Shown: positions 1-7,256 of the stretch, piece after piece | Numbering within the stretch: the stretch's first letter is position 1 | Layout of the letters: every line of letters starts with the position of its first letter | From: CAYNRA01 sp046296415 | GTDB taxonomy: Bacteria > Bacteroidota > Bacteroidia > Cytophagales > Spirosomataceae | NCBI GenBank assembly: GCA_046296415.1 | Contig: JBKBLN010000002.1 | Location: 682,001 to 746,000 of the forward strand | Length of the DNA stretch: 64,000 nucleotides | Direction: 5' to 3' | Notes under the pieces: generated by a model | What the model was told of the DNA's origin: nothing | What the model saw: only the letters and a program-made list of their open reading frames with translations | Database searches by the model: none | Program-made: the position numbers and the translations under genes

Positions 1-163
1 TCATGATAATAGACTACGTAAAGTCACAAAAGATGTAATAATCAAAGCGCAAAAATACAAGGAAAGACCTTCCATCCGGTAGGAACCATGAATTTTCTTT
101 TTAAAATAATCCATCTTGATCTTTAGAGCCTTTTATCTTTGTGCTAATAAAAACGAAGTGCCG
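1..163. other. left-edge non-coding stretch
   Basis: AT-rich sequence before the first gene. Apart from the candidate -7 box listed separately I see no gene, RNA or repeat. An ATG on the minus strand at 4-2 could open a gene leaving the window to the left, but only one codon is visible. Confidence 0.4.
134..141 (+). promoter_or_regulatory. candidate promoter -7 box (TATCTTTG)
   Basis: TATCTTTG matches the Bacteroidota -7 consensus TAnnTTTG exactly. The nearest upstream TTG (116-118) is only 15 nt away, shorter than the usual spacing of about 19, so the -33 element is doubtful. The ATG lies 22 nt downstream. Confidence 0.45.
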
Positions 164-670
164 ATGTCGAGCCCCAAAACTTTATTGTTGGATGCATCCC
201 AAATGAACCAAAAAATTCGGCGGATGGCGTACCAAATATACGAACGAAATATGGACGAGCCGGTTTTGGTTATCGCCGGAATACAAGGGGAAGGATTTGC
301 CTTAGCCACGCGATTAGTGGATGTATTGAAGGAAATCACCCCGATTGAGGTCATCATTGCTGAGATTTCGTTTGATAAGACCTCGGAAATCCAACCCGAC
401 ATCCACATTCAGTCGGAGGTTGACACCTTTCGATTCAAACCGGTGATTTTAGTGGATGATGTCCTGAATACAGGCCGTACCTTGGCGTATAGTTTACGGC
501 CCTTTATGACGATTCCGTTGAAACAAATTCAGGTGGCTGTTTTAGTCGACAGAAATCATCCGAAATATCCCATAGCCGCCGATTACATTGGATACAGTTT
601 ATCTACTACATTGAATGAGCATGTGGAGGTTAGTATTTCGAGCCAGAAACCAGGCGTATATTTATATTAA
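164..670 (+). CDS. PyrR-like phosphoribosyltransferase
   Basis: 168-aa type I phosphoribosyltransferase. The PRPP-binding loop is visible as VILVDDVLNTGRT (about residues 94-106), with the acidic pair D98/D99 and the TGRT phosphate loop. This loop wording and the length are typical of the PyrR group (uracil phosphoribosyltransferase and pyrimidine regulator). The ATG at 164 was preferred to the upstream non-ATG extension because it starts just before the conserved N-terminal helix and lies downstream of a good -7 box. No pyr genes are adjacent, so the regulatory role is unproven; it may be only a salvage-type enzyme. A strong hairpin follows the stop. Confidence 0.8.
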   Translation: MSSPKTLLLDASQMNQKIRRMAYQIYERNMDEPVLVIAGIQGEGFALATRLVDVLKEITPIEVIIAEISFDKTSEIQPDIHIQSEVDTFRFKPVILVDDVLNTGRTLAYSLRPFMTIPLKQIQVAVLVDRNHPKYPIAADYIGYSLSTTLNEHVEVSISSQKPGVYLY

Positions 671-671
671 A

Positions 672-700
672 AAAGTCCCAGTTCAATGAACTGGGACTTT
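672..700. terminator. bidirectional terminator
   Basis: Perfect 13-bp stem (AAAGTCCCAGTTC at 672-684 pairing with 688-700) with a 3-nt loop. A/T runs on both sides let it serve the phosphoribosyltransferase gene and the convergent rhodopsin gene. Confidence 0.85.
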
Positions 701-721
701 CGAAAAGGCTTGTTTTTCAAA

Positions 722-1465
722 TTAAGCGTTTGCAGCCTTTGATTCCGAGATAGCGATATTATAAACCACTAAACCAAAACCAATTTTGTTGATTGCATCC
801 GCAATGTTGTAGAACAAATTCATGTCTTTGGGCTCTAGTACGCCACTCAACCATCCTCCCGGCATAGCCATGTATCCAATAGGATAGATCGCCCATCCTA
901 CCAAAACAAACCACGCAAGGGCTTGAATTCCTTTCTGTACCGAAGGTGATGAACTTGAAGCAGCCAATTGTTTGGCTTCCCCAGCCCATGCTGAATATAA
1001 AATGTACACATAGCCAAGGGTTGAAATGACCCCCCAAGTAACGGAATGCGACGTAGAACCATCAGTAAAACCTTCACCAATGTAACCAGCCACCAACATG
1101 ACCACCGAAGCCAAGATCAAACGCCACATAAAACCAGGCTTTGCACCCGCTGGTTTTAACAATAGATAAAACTCAAGACACATCAGAGGAACCGTCAACG
1201 TCCAGTCAATGTACCGAAGGGCGGTGGGTGTTTCGCCGGTGGCCGCGTAGTAATCACGCATGTAGTAATAATGTACAGCGGCAATGGCGGTGATCAAACC
1301 AGAAACCAACAAAGAGGTTTTCCACTTGCCGTCTACCTGGCCTCTTTCGAAAAAGAAAAACACAGAAGCGGCAAACATAGCCATGTAACCGGTAAAGAAT
1401 GTGAAGATGACCGGATCGTCAACCGGAATGTTCATAACGTCTAGAATAGGAAATACAGTTGCCAT
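722..1465 (-). CDS. proton-pumping rhodopsin (proteorhodopsin/xanthorhodopsin type)
   Basis: 247-aa seven-helix microbial rhodopsin of the inner membrane that pumps protons outward in light. Helix C carries the DTE pump motif: D87 (counter-ion), T91 and E98 (proton donor). H65 in helix B matches the histidine that pairs with the counter-ion, and K227 in the segment ADAINKIGF is the retinal Schiff-base lysine. The spectral tuning site (proteorhodopsin 105) is M95, a green-absorbing type. G145 in TWGVIS aligns with the small glycine of Gloeobacter rhodopsin and xanthorhodopsin that opens a window for a carotenoid antenna. The ATG at 1465 fits the family N-terminus and is preceded by an A-rich TAAACAAAACT, typical of Bacteroidota starts. 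A 31-residue upstream extension is unlikely. No retinal biosynthesis gene (blh, crt) lies nearby. Confidence 0.95.
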   Translation of the reverse strand: MATVFPILDVMNIPVDDPVIFTFFTGYMAMFAASVFFFFERGQVDGKWKTSLLVSGLITAIAAVHYYYMRDYYAATGETPTALRYIDWTLTVPLMCLEFYLLLKPAGAKPGFMWRLILASVVMLVAGYIGEGFTDGSTSHSVTWGVISTLGYVYILYSAWAGEAKQLAASSSSPSVQKGIQALAWFVLVGWAIYPIGYMAMPGGWLSGVLEPKDMNLFYNIADAINKIGFGLVVYNIAISESKAANA

Positions 1466-1675
1466 AGTTTTGTTTAATTTTTGGGTTTGATTGTTAAACA
1501 AAGACACCCAGGAATGGTTGGAAATTTTACTATTTTTATATTTTATATAAAATTTCAAATCTTAATAGGATACAAACTGAATTGGAACGGTCAAAAAGTG
1601 GGAAAACCTAAATTACAGGGATCTAGATGATTTAAATCACTTATTTTGAGTTATTTATACTATACGTCGGTTGAA

Positions 1676-1746
1676 TTTTTTCCTCCAAAATATTATATCA
1701 TTGATTTTACCTATACTTCACTTTTGGAGGAAAAAACCAAAGGGAA
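1676..1746. repeat. 15-bp perfect inverted repeat around a 41-nt spacer
   Basis: The arm TTTTTTCCTCCAAAA (1676-1690) is exactly complementary to 1732-1746. It lies between the divergent rhodopsin and pdhB genes and ends 11 bp before the pdhB -33 element. It could be a paired operator, a long-range hairpin, or the ends of a tiny mobile element; no target-site duplication is evident. Confidence 0.8.
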
Positions 1747-1757
1747 ATGGGGGTGTA

Positions 1758-1787
1758 TTGGGAATTGAGCCTTTTTTTCTATTTTTG
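1758..1787 (+). promoter_or_regulatory. pdhB promoter (TTG-N19-TATTTTTG)
   Basis: TTG at 1758-1760, a 19-nt spacer, then TATTTTTG at 1780-1787. This is a full match to the Bacteroidota consensus in sequence and spacing, and predicts a leader of about 55 nt before the ATG at 1851. Confidence 0.75.
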
Positions 1788-1850
1788 CCTCGCCTTGAGA
1801 CCCCACACCTTGTTCAGGGTATAAACATTGTAAATTACTAAGCCTTTAAT

Positions 1851-2834
1851 ATGAGAGAGATTCAATTTCGGGAAGCCATTCGGGAAGCGATGTCAGAAGA
1901 AATGCGTCGTGATGAGAATGTGTTTCTGATGGGCGAAGAGGTCGCCGAGTATAATGGAGCCTACAAAGCTAGTCAAGGCATGTTGGATGAGTTTGGTCCA
2001 AAGCGTGTGATCGATACCCCGATTGCGGAATTGGGTTTTGCCGGAATCGGCGTGGGTGCGGCGATGAATGGCACGCGCCCGATCATTGAGTTTATGACGT
2101 TCAACTTTTCGTTGGTGGCGATTGATCAGGTGATCAACAGTGCGGCTAAGATCATGGCAATGTCGGCCGGGCAATATAGTTGTCCTATTGTTTTTCGTGG
2201 ACCCACCGGGAATGCTGGCCAATTAGGTGCTCAGCACTCACAAAACTTTGAAAATTGGTTTGCCAATACTCCTGGACTTAAGGTGGTTGTCCCATCCAAC
2301 CCCTACGATGCCAAGGGTTTATTAAAAGCCTCGATTCGGGATAACGATCCGGTTATCTTCATGGAGTCGGAGGTTATGTATGGAGATAAAGGGGAGGTTC
2401 CTGAGAGCGAATACCTGATTCCGATTGGTCAAGCGAAAGTGGTTCAAGCGGGAACGGACGTCACGATCGTAACCTTCGGTAAAATGCTTTCTCGGGTGGT
2501 AATGCCAGCCGTGGAGCAACTAGCCAAAGAAGGTATCTCGGTGGAAGTTATTGATCTCCGGTCGGTTCGGCCGATTGATTACGCGACGGTCGTACAATCC
2601 GTGAAAAAAACCAACCGGTGTGTGGTCGTTGAAGAAGCTTGGCCACTTGCTGCCATTTCCTCGGAGATTACCTACCATCTACAACGGAATGCATTTGATT
2701 ATTTGGATGCCCCTGTCATTCGAGTCAACAGCATGGATATTCCACTTCATTATGCGCCTACTTTGATTGAAGCCACTTTACCAAGTGCCGAGCGGACGAT
2801 CAAAGCCGTGAAGGAAGTGATGTACCGCAAATAA
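1851..2834 (+). CDS. pdhB: pyruvate dehydrogenase E1 component, beta subunit
   Basis: 327-aa transketolase-like E1 beta subunit. With E1 alpha it decarboxylates pyruvate on thiamine diphosphate and passes the acetyl group to E2. The N-terminus (MREIQFREAIREAMSEEM), the MGEEVAEYNGAYK segment and the central FRGPTGNAG and QHSQNFENWF segments are as in Bacteroidota PDH E1 beta. The C-terminal transketolase domain contains DLRSVRPIDY. A branched-chain 2-oxoacid dehydrogenase beta subunit is the main alternative, but the wording fits PDH better. The gene stands alone here with its own promoter and terminator, so the alpha subunit and E2 must be elsewhere. Confidence 0.92.
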   Translation: MREIQFREAIREAMSEEMRRDENVFLMGEEVAEYNGAYKASQGMLDEFGPKRVIDTPIAELGFAGIGVGAAMNGTRPIIEFMTFNFSLVAIDQVINSAAKIMAMSAGQYSCPIVFRGPTGNAGQLGAQHSQNFENWFANTPGLKVVVPSNPYDAKGLLKASIRDNDPVIFMESEVMYGDKGEVPESEYLIPIGQAKVVQAGTDVTIVTFGKMLSRVVMPAVEQLAKEGISVEVIDLRSVRPIDYATVVQSVKKTNRCVVVEEAWPLAAISSEITYHLQRNAFDYLDAPVIRVNSMDIPLHYAPTLIEATLPSAERTIKAVKEVMYRK

Positions 2835-2853
2835 GATTTTTATTTTCGGATCA

Positions 2854-2889
2854 AAAAAAATACCTCGATTTACCTCGAGGTATTTTTTT
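2854..2889. terminator. bidirectional terminator after pdhB
   Basis: ATACCTCGA (2860-2868) pairs with TCGAGGTAT (2875-2883). A and T runs extend the stem on both sides, and the loop is 6 nt. It sits between convergent pdhB and the amidohydrolase gene. Confidence 0.85.
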
Positions 2890-2890
2890 A

Positions 2891-4165
2891 TTAAGGCTTC
2901 TTATATACCTGCCCATCTTTCATCACAAAGGTGGTTTTCATTAAAACTGCCGGGTTTTCAACTGGATTACCTGTAACTGCAATGATATCAGCTAGTTTGC
3001 CCGCTTCGATCGTCCCAAGGTCTTTGTCCATCCCTAAAATGGATGCATTCACAACAGTGGCAATTTTTAGTGCTTCGGCCATCGGCATACCAGCCTCTAC
3101 CATGTATTGAAACTCTTTTGCGTTGTATCCATGTGGAAATACCCCGGCATCCGTACCAAATGCGATATTCACACCGGCTTTATACGCTTTCGCAAAAGCT
3201 TCTTGAATCAATCCGCCTGTCTCGATGGCTTTTGGCACAATAAGAGGGTGATAGTATCCCTTAATTTTGGCGGAATCGGCCACTGTTTTACCTGCAATGA
3301 TCGTTGGAACTAAATACGCGTTTTTCGATTTAAACAAAGCGATGGCTTCCTCGTCCAAAAATGTACCGTGTTCGATGGTCTTGACACCTGCCCGCAGGGC
3401 ACGCTTCATTCCCTCAGCCCCATGCGCATGAGCAGCCACGTGATAGCCATAATCATTGGCTGTTTGAATGACACCATCCAATTCACTTTCTGTAAATTGG
3501 GGCCCCTTTCCACTTTTTGCGATACTTAACACACCACCGGTAGCGGTAATTTTGATTTGGTCAACTCCGTCTTGATACCGTTGGCGAACGGCACGTCGAC
3601 CTTCATCGGCAGAATTCACGACACCGTCGTCGGTACCATCCGGAAACTTAATGTCGGGTCGCCAACCATTGGAAGGATCGCCATGTCCCCCTGTGGTAGC
3701 AATGGTTTTTCCGGAGGTAAAGATTCTTGGCCCGGAGACGAGTCCTTTGTTGATGGCATTGCGTAGAGAAATATTGACTCCCGTACCACCCAAATCACGA
3801 ACCGTGGTAAAACCTGCCATCAAGGTCGTAAGCGCATGTTTCTGAGCTTCAAATGCGATATCAGCAGCAGTTTGTGACATCCGTTTAATGTATTGGTCTT
3901 TACTGGTCTCGGACTCGATATGCACATGCATATCAATCAATCCAGGTAAGACGGTTTGGGATGTCAGGTCCACAACTTGATCACCGGCACTGGGCTTGGA
4001 AAAACCCGGCTCAATACGAAGGATTCTGTTTTTCTCTACCACGATGGTTTGTTTGCTTGCCCATTTTCCATCTTGAGTGTGGTAAATTTGCCCACAATGT
4101 AGTAAGGTTTTTTGTGCTTGGGCTGAGAGACTGCAGAGCCCGCACAAGAGCAGTAATTTTTTCAT
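2891..4165 (-). CDS. secreted metal-dependent amidohydrolase
   Basis: 424-aa amidohydrolase-superfamily enzyme with an N-terminal signal peptide (MKKLLLLCGLCSLSAQAQ), so probably periplasmic. Metal ligands are visible in order: HVH in the GLIDMHVHIES motif, the lysine of QIKITATGG, the histidines of HAHGAEG and TIEHGTF, and the aspartate of FGTDAGVFPHG. This pattern belongs to the imidazolonepropionase/Xaa-Pro dipeptidase-like group, whose secreted members often hydrolyse dipeptides or cyclic amides. The substrate cannot be read from the sequence. The ATG at 4165 was chosen because it begins the signal peptide; an upstream start would add 17 residues in front of it. Confidence 0.88.
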   Translation of the reverse strand: MKKLLLLCGLCSLSAQAQKTLLHCGQIYHTQDGKWASKQTIVVEKNRILRIEPGFSKPSAGDQVVDLTSQTVLPGLIDMHVHIESETSKDQYIKRMSQTAADIAFEAQKHALTTLMAGFTTVRDLGGTGVNISLRNAINKGLVSGPRIFTSGKTIATTGGHGDPSNGWRPDIKFPDGTDDGVVNSADEGRRAVRQRYQDGVDQIKITATGGVLSIAKSGKGPQFTESELDGVIQTANDYGYHVAAHAHGAEGMKRALRAGVKTIEHGTFLDEEAIALFKSKNAYLVPTIIAGKTVADSAKIKGYYHPLIVPKAIETGGLIQEAFAKAYKAGVNIAFGTDAGVFPHGYNAKEFQYMVEAGMPMAEALKIATVVNASILGMDKDLGTIEAGKLADIIAVTGNPVENPAVLMKTTFVMKDGQVYKKP

Positions 4166-4220
4166 TGAAAGTTTAGTTGGAATTTGAGGCAGGAATTTAA
4201 GTTTTAATTGGGGCAAAAAA

Positions 4221-4248
4221 AAATCCGAGTCGGCGACTCGGATTTTTT
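4221..4248 (-). terminator. terminator after ppa
   Basis: ATCCGAGT (4223-4230) pairs with ACTCGGAT (4236-4243) around a CGGCG loop, flanked by A and T runs. It separates the pyrophosphatase gene from the downstream amidohydrolase gene on the same strand. Confidence 0.8.
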
Positions 4249-4865
4249 TAAAGTGGCTTGAATATCAAATCTCGATAATCTAGGACAGATTGTTGAATCA
4301 CTTCATGAGCCCCTTGGACACCATATTCATAAGCGATTTCTGTATGTTGAGGTTCGCCTGGTAGATTTTTGTAAGTCAAGAAATAGTGTTTCACACGCTC
4401 CATGACAGCATCGGGAAGTTCCGAAATATCTTTGTATTGCCCATAAATCTGGTCTCCCACCAACACACCAATGATTTTATCATCGGCCTCTCCTTTATCA
4501 AGAAAACAAAAACCACCGATGGGCCGTGCTTTCAATAAAATATCTCCGTGCGGAATGTTGTGACTGGATAATACGATGATATCGAGTGGATCACCATCTC
4601 CATATTTCACTTTTTCTACCCCTTTGTTCCGAGCATAATCGGCTACTCCATCCCCACAATAAGTTTGGGGAATAAATCCATATAGCGCAGGGACGATATT
4701 GGAGTATTTTTGAGGACGGTCGATGGTCAAATAACCGGATTCTTTGTCAATTTCATATTTGATGGTATCGGAAGGAACGATTTCGATAAAGGTCGTGACC
4801 ACCTCTGGCGCATTGTCCCCAATAGGAATACCATGCCATGGATGGGCTTTGTGAATTGGCTTCAT
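4248..4865 (-). CDS. ppa: inorganic pyrophosphatase (family I)
   Basis: 205-aa cytosolic pyrophosphatase that hydrolyses PPi and so pulls biosynthetic reactions forward. The family I signature is visible as YGDGDPLDIIVL, with the aspartates that bind magnesium, plus KYEIDKESG and the DQIYGQYKDI segment. The ATG at 4865 is used; the in-frame codon 27 nt upstream is TTG and would add only MNYLNPLNE-type residues. It is a monocistronic unit with a hairpin terminator right after the stop. Confidence 0.93.
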   Translation of the reverse strand: MKPIHKAHPWHGIPIGDNAPEVVTTFIEIVPSDTIKYEIDKESGYLTIDRPQKYSNIVPALYGFIPQTYCGDGVADYARNKGVEKVKYGDGDPLDIIVLSSHNIPHGDILLKARPIGGFCFLDKGEADDKIIGVLVGDQIYGQYKDISELPDAVMERVKHYFLTYKNLPGEPQHTEIAYEYGVQGAHEVIQQSVLDYRDLIFKPL

Positions 4866-5059
4866 TTCATTCAATGGATTTAGATAATTCAAAACAGAAA
4901 GCGAATTTACGCCAAAAAGACACGTGCTTGGTTATGAAGGAGATAATTTTTATGCACTTTCTCTAAACTTTTTTCTCATTTTTTTAATTTAGAAAATTGA
5001 TATTTCGTTGTAATTCTGCGTAATTCGTGCAGAAGTCAGGTGAAAACCCCAAATTAACC

Positions 5060-5413
5060 ATGAGTCAATCAAAACCGAAAGTCATCAAAGACTTTGATAA
5101 AATGGACGAGGCTCTCCAAGAGCAAATAAAATTGACCTATCCGAACGGATTCGTCGACCATCTCATTCGGTTTACCAATAAGGATGGTAAGCTTGTGAGT
5201 GCTCTGCCCTTCGAGACGGATGAAAAGTATTATTTAGTGCGTATGACAGCCTCAGAAGCGAAAGAATTAATCCGAGATGATACCGATTACGATGGTGATG
5301 GTAACCTCAAAGAGGATATTCGGGATGAATACGAGGATAAGTATGCAGATCTGGATTACATGCAAGTTGGGGGATCCAAGCCCAACCGTGACGAAGATGA
5401 AGCGTACGATTAA
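5060..5413 (+). CDS. conserved hypothetical acidic protein
   Basis: 117-aa cytosolic protein without signal peptide or membrane segment. It is strongly acidic towards the end, with a DTDYDGDGNLKED stretch (roughly residues 77-90) that resembles a calcium-type loop but is probably just acidic, and a D/E-rich tail. I do not recognise a named family. The ATG at 5060 was preferred over an upstream non-ATG in-frame extension. It precedes a secreted thioredoxin-like gene on the same strand by about 60 nt and could be cotranscribed with it. Confidence 0.65.
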   Translation: MSQSKPKVIKDFDKMDEALQEQIKLTYPNGFVDHLIRFTNKDGKLVSALPFETDEKYYLVRMTASEAKELIRDDTDYDGDGNLKEDIRDEYEDKYADLDYMQVGGSKPNRDEDEAYD

Positions 5414-5470
5414 GCTGTTAATCTTTTGTTAATTTTCTCACTTAATCGCTTGTTTTGACGTTATCTATTC

Positions 5471-5920
5471 ATGAACAAACCATTTAAAATGAACAAATAC
5501 GCGCTGTTAACCATAGGATGCCTTTTTTCGGTCTTAGCATTCATCCGCCCGGCTCAAGCTCAGGGCATCTCATTCGAAAGTTCCAACTGGCAGTCAATTT
5601 TAAATAAAGCCAAATCAGAGAAAAAATTAGTTTTTTTAGATGCCTACACCTCTTGGTGTGGCCCGTGCAAAGCGATGCAAGCCCGGGTATTTCCGGATAA
5701 AAAATTGGGGGAGTTCTTCAACGCCCAGTTTGTCAATGCCAAAATAGACATGGAGGCCGGCGAGGGACCTAAATTAGCTGCTAAATATCCAATTCAAGGC
5801 TACCCTACCCTATTGTTTATTGACCCAGTTAGTGGTCGCGTGGTGGAGTCGGTCCTGGGATATCGATCGGCGGATCAACTGCTGAAATTAGGCGAACAAA
5901 TCACGAGTCGTTCCAAATAA
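5471..5920 (+). CDS. periplasmic thioredoxin-like protein
   Basis: 149-aa exported thioredoxin-fold protein. A signal peptide ends near AQAQ, followed by one thioredoxin domain with the redox motif WCGPCK and the cis-proline in YPTLLFID. It probably reduces or shuffles disulphides, or passes electrons, in the periplasm. A second ATG at 5489 (MNKYALLTIG) gives a tidier signal peptide and may be the real start. The hairpin after the stop runs straight into the start codon of the next gene. Confidence 0.85.
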   Translation: MNKPFKMNKYALLTIGCLFSVLAFIRPAQAQGISFESSNWQSILNKAKSEKKLVFLDAYTSWCGPCKAMQARVFPDKKLGEFFNAQFVNAKIDMEAGEGPKLAAKYPIQGYPTLLFIDPVSGRVVESVLGYRSADQLLKLGEQITSRSK

Positions 5921-5925
5921 GATAC

Positions 5926-5949
5926 AAAACGGGGCAACCCGTTTTTTTT
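5926..5949 (+). terminator. terminator abutting the next start codon
   Basis: AAAACGGG (5926-5933) and CCCGTTTT (5938-5945) form an 8-bp stem closed by a GCAA (GNRA) tetraloop, followed by a T run that ends at the ATG at 5950. Termination of the upstream gene and initiation of the downstream gene therefore occupy the same bases. Confidence 0.75.
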
Positions 5950-6543
5950 ATGTCAATCTTAAACGCAGCATATTGGGAAGGACGGTATCAAGACGGGCGA
6001 ACCGGTTGGGATATCCACGGGGTGTCGCCTGCTTTTTTGGCCTGGGCACAAACCATCCAAGACCGACAGGCATCGATCCTTTTACCCGGTTGTGGCCATG
6101 CCCATGAGGCCCGGTATCTGCTAGAGCAGGGATTTCAGCATGTTCATGTACTCGATTTTGCCCCCCTACCCCTTCAACGCCTTCGTCAATCCTTCCCTCA
6201 TGAAATAAAAGAACAACGATTGACCCTACACGAGCTTGACTTCTTTCGTTTAACGGGGCAGTTCGATTGGATTTTCGAGCAAACTTTCTTTTGTGCCTTA
6301 CCCATCTCCCTCCGTAGCGAATATGCGAGGCACATGCACTCCCTTCTTTCACCTACGGGATATCTCGTTGGATTACTATTCAATCGGTCCTTCCCAGGCC
6401 CTGAACCTCCCTTTGGTGGATCCATCGACGAATACCGATCGCTCTTTGAACCGTACTTTCACCTCCATCACCTCGCCCCCACTCCATTGTCAATTCCACC
6501 CCGACGAGGGTCGGAAGTCTGGATTCAATTCTCCAAAAAATAG
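5950..6543 (+). CDS. thiopurine S-methyltransferase-like SAM methyltransferase
   Basis: 197-aa class I SAM-dependent methyltransferase of the TPMT family. The N-terminal signature YWEGRYQDGRTGWD is followed by motif I LLPGCGHAHEA (SAM-binding glycine loop) and the acidic residue of VLDFAP. An EQTFFCALP segment is also typical. The substrate is unknown; bacterial relatives methylate thiols, selenium/tellurium compounds or other small molecules. The start at 5950 fits the family N-terminus. The leader is unusual because the ATG directly follows the T run of the preceding terminator, so the gene may depend on readthrough or on an internal promoter I could not identify. Confidence 0.85.
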   Translation: MSILNAAYWEGRYQDGRTGWDIHGVSPAFLAWAQTIQDRQASILLPGCGHAHEARYLLEQGFQHVHVLDFAPLPLQRLRQSFPHEIKEQRLTLHELDFFRLTGQFDWIFEQTFFCALPISLRSEYARHMHSLLSPTGYLVGLLFNRSFPGPEPPFGGSIDEYRSLFEPYFHLHHLAPTPLSIPPRRGSEVWIQFSKK

Positions 6544-6552
6544 TAAAGAATG

Positions 6553-6580
6553 TTATATACAATGAACTAATTGTATATAA
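6553..6580 (+). terminator. AT-rich hairpin after the methyltransferase gene
   Basis: Perfect 11-bp arms (TTATATACAAT at 6553-6563 and 6570-6580) around a 6-nt loop, followed by TTTTATTTATATTT. Terminator-like, although the low GC content leaves an operator role possible. Confidence 0.55.
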
Positions 6581-6668
6581 TTTTATTTATATTTATACAA
6601 GGATCTTTATGATTCATTAACCTTCTATCTCGAATATCAATTTTTATAACCTTTTGAACTGACCGACT

Positions 6669-7256
6669 ATGCCGGCCAAAAAAATCCTCGTGGTATTTGC
6701 CCACCCATTGCTTGAGCGATCGAATGTCAACAAAGAGTTGATCAAAGCGTATGACCCGAGTCGGGTCGAATGGGTGGATTTGTATGAAAAATATCCTGAA
6801 TTTTTATTCCCTATAGCCTATGAAAAAGAGCTGATTGAAGCCCATGATGTTATTTGCCTACATCATCCCTTATACTGGTTTAGTTCCCCTCCCTTATTGA
6901 AACAATGGTTGGATGTTGTATTTGAGGTTGGATGGGCATTTGGACCAGGTGGAAACGCATTGAGAGGGAAAAAGTTAATCCAAATCGTAACCACCGGAGG
7001 AAGCGCTCATGCCTATACGACAGAGGGAGCGAATGGCGCACCGATTCAAGACTTTTTGAAGCCTTTCGAGCAAACGGCTCGGGTGTGCCAGATGGACTAT
7101 CTCCCCCCTTTTGTCGTTCATGCCACCCACCGTCTCTCTTTACAGGACATCCTAGGGTATCGCGCGGATCTGCAAAACCTGATGGAAAAATTGCAGGATC
7201 CTGCTTTTTTAGCACAAGAATTTTCTCCTTATACCACCATGAATGACTACCTATGA
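6669..7256 (+). CDS. NAD(P)H quinone reductase-like flavodoxin-fold protein (KefF/KefG type)
   Basis: 195-aa flavodoxin-fold protein. It shows the N-terminal FMN-site pattern FAHPLLERS, the HHPLYWFSSPP segment and a VTTGGSAHAYT segment, all characteristic of the KefF/KefG ancillary proteins and their quinone-reductase relatives. Its stop overlaps the start of the downstream Kef antiporter by 4 nt (ATGA at 7253-7256), implying coupled translation and a joint function: the partner activates or tunes the antiporter in response to electrophiles or redox state. Cytoplasmic, probably bound to the inner membrane through its partner. Confidence 0.88.
   Translation: MPAKKILVVFAHPLLERSNVNKELIKAYDPSRVEWVDLYEKYPEFLFPIAYEKELIEAHDVICLHHPLYWFSSPPLLKQWLDVVFEVGWAFGPGGNALRGKKLIQIVTTGGSAHAYTTEGANGAPIQDFLKPFEQTARVCQMDYLPPFVVHATHRLSLQDILGYRADLQNLMEKLQDPAFLAQEFSPYTTMNDYL

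Larger units (their letters stand above)
1466..1850. other. 385-bp intergenic region between rhodopsin and pdhB
   Basis: AT-rich divergent intergenic region. It holds a long perfect inverted repeat (1676-1690 and 1732-1746) and the pdhB promoter (1758-1787), both listed separately. I did not find an exact -7 match for the rhodopsin gene. No small ORF or RNA is recognised. Confidence 0.6.

Noticed and set aside
759..1037. Open frames of 60-90 codons on the rhodopsin strand and many similar frames opposite real genes
   Set aside because: They overlap genes with clear family motifs in another frame and show no signal, domain or plausible start context of their own.
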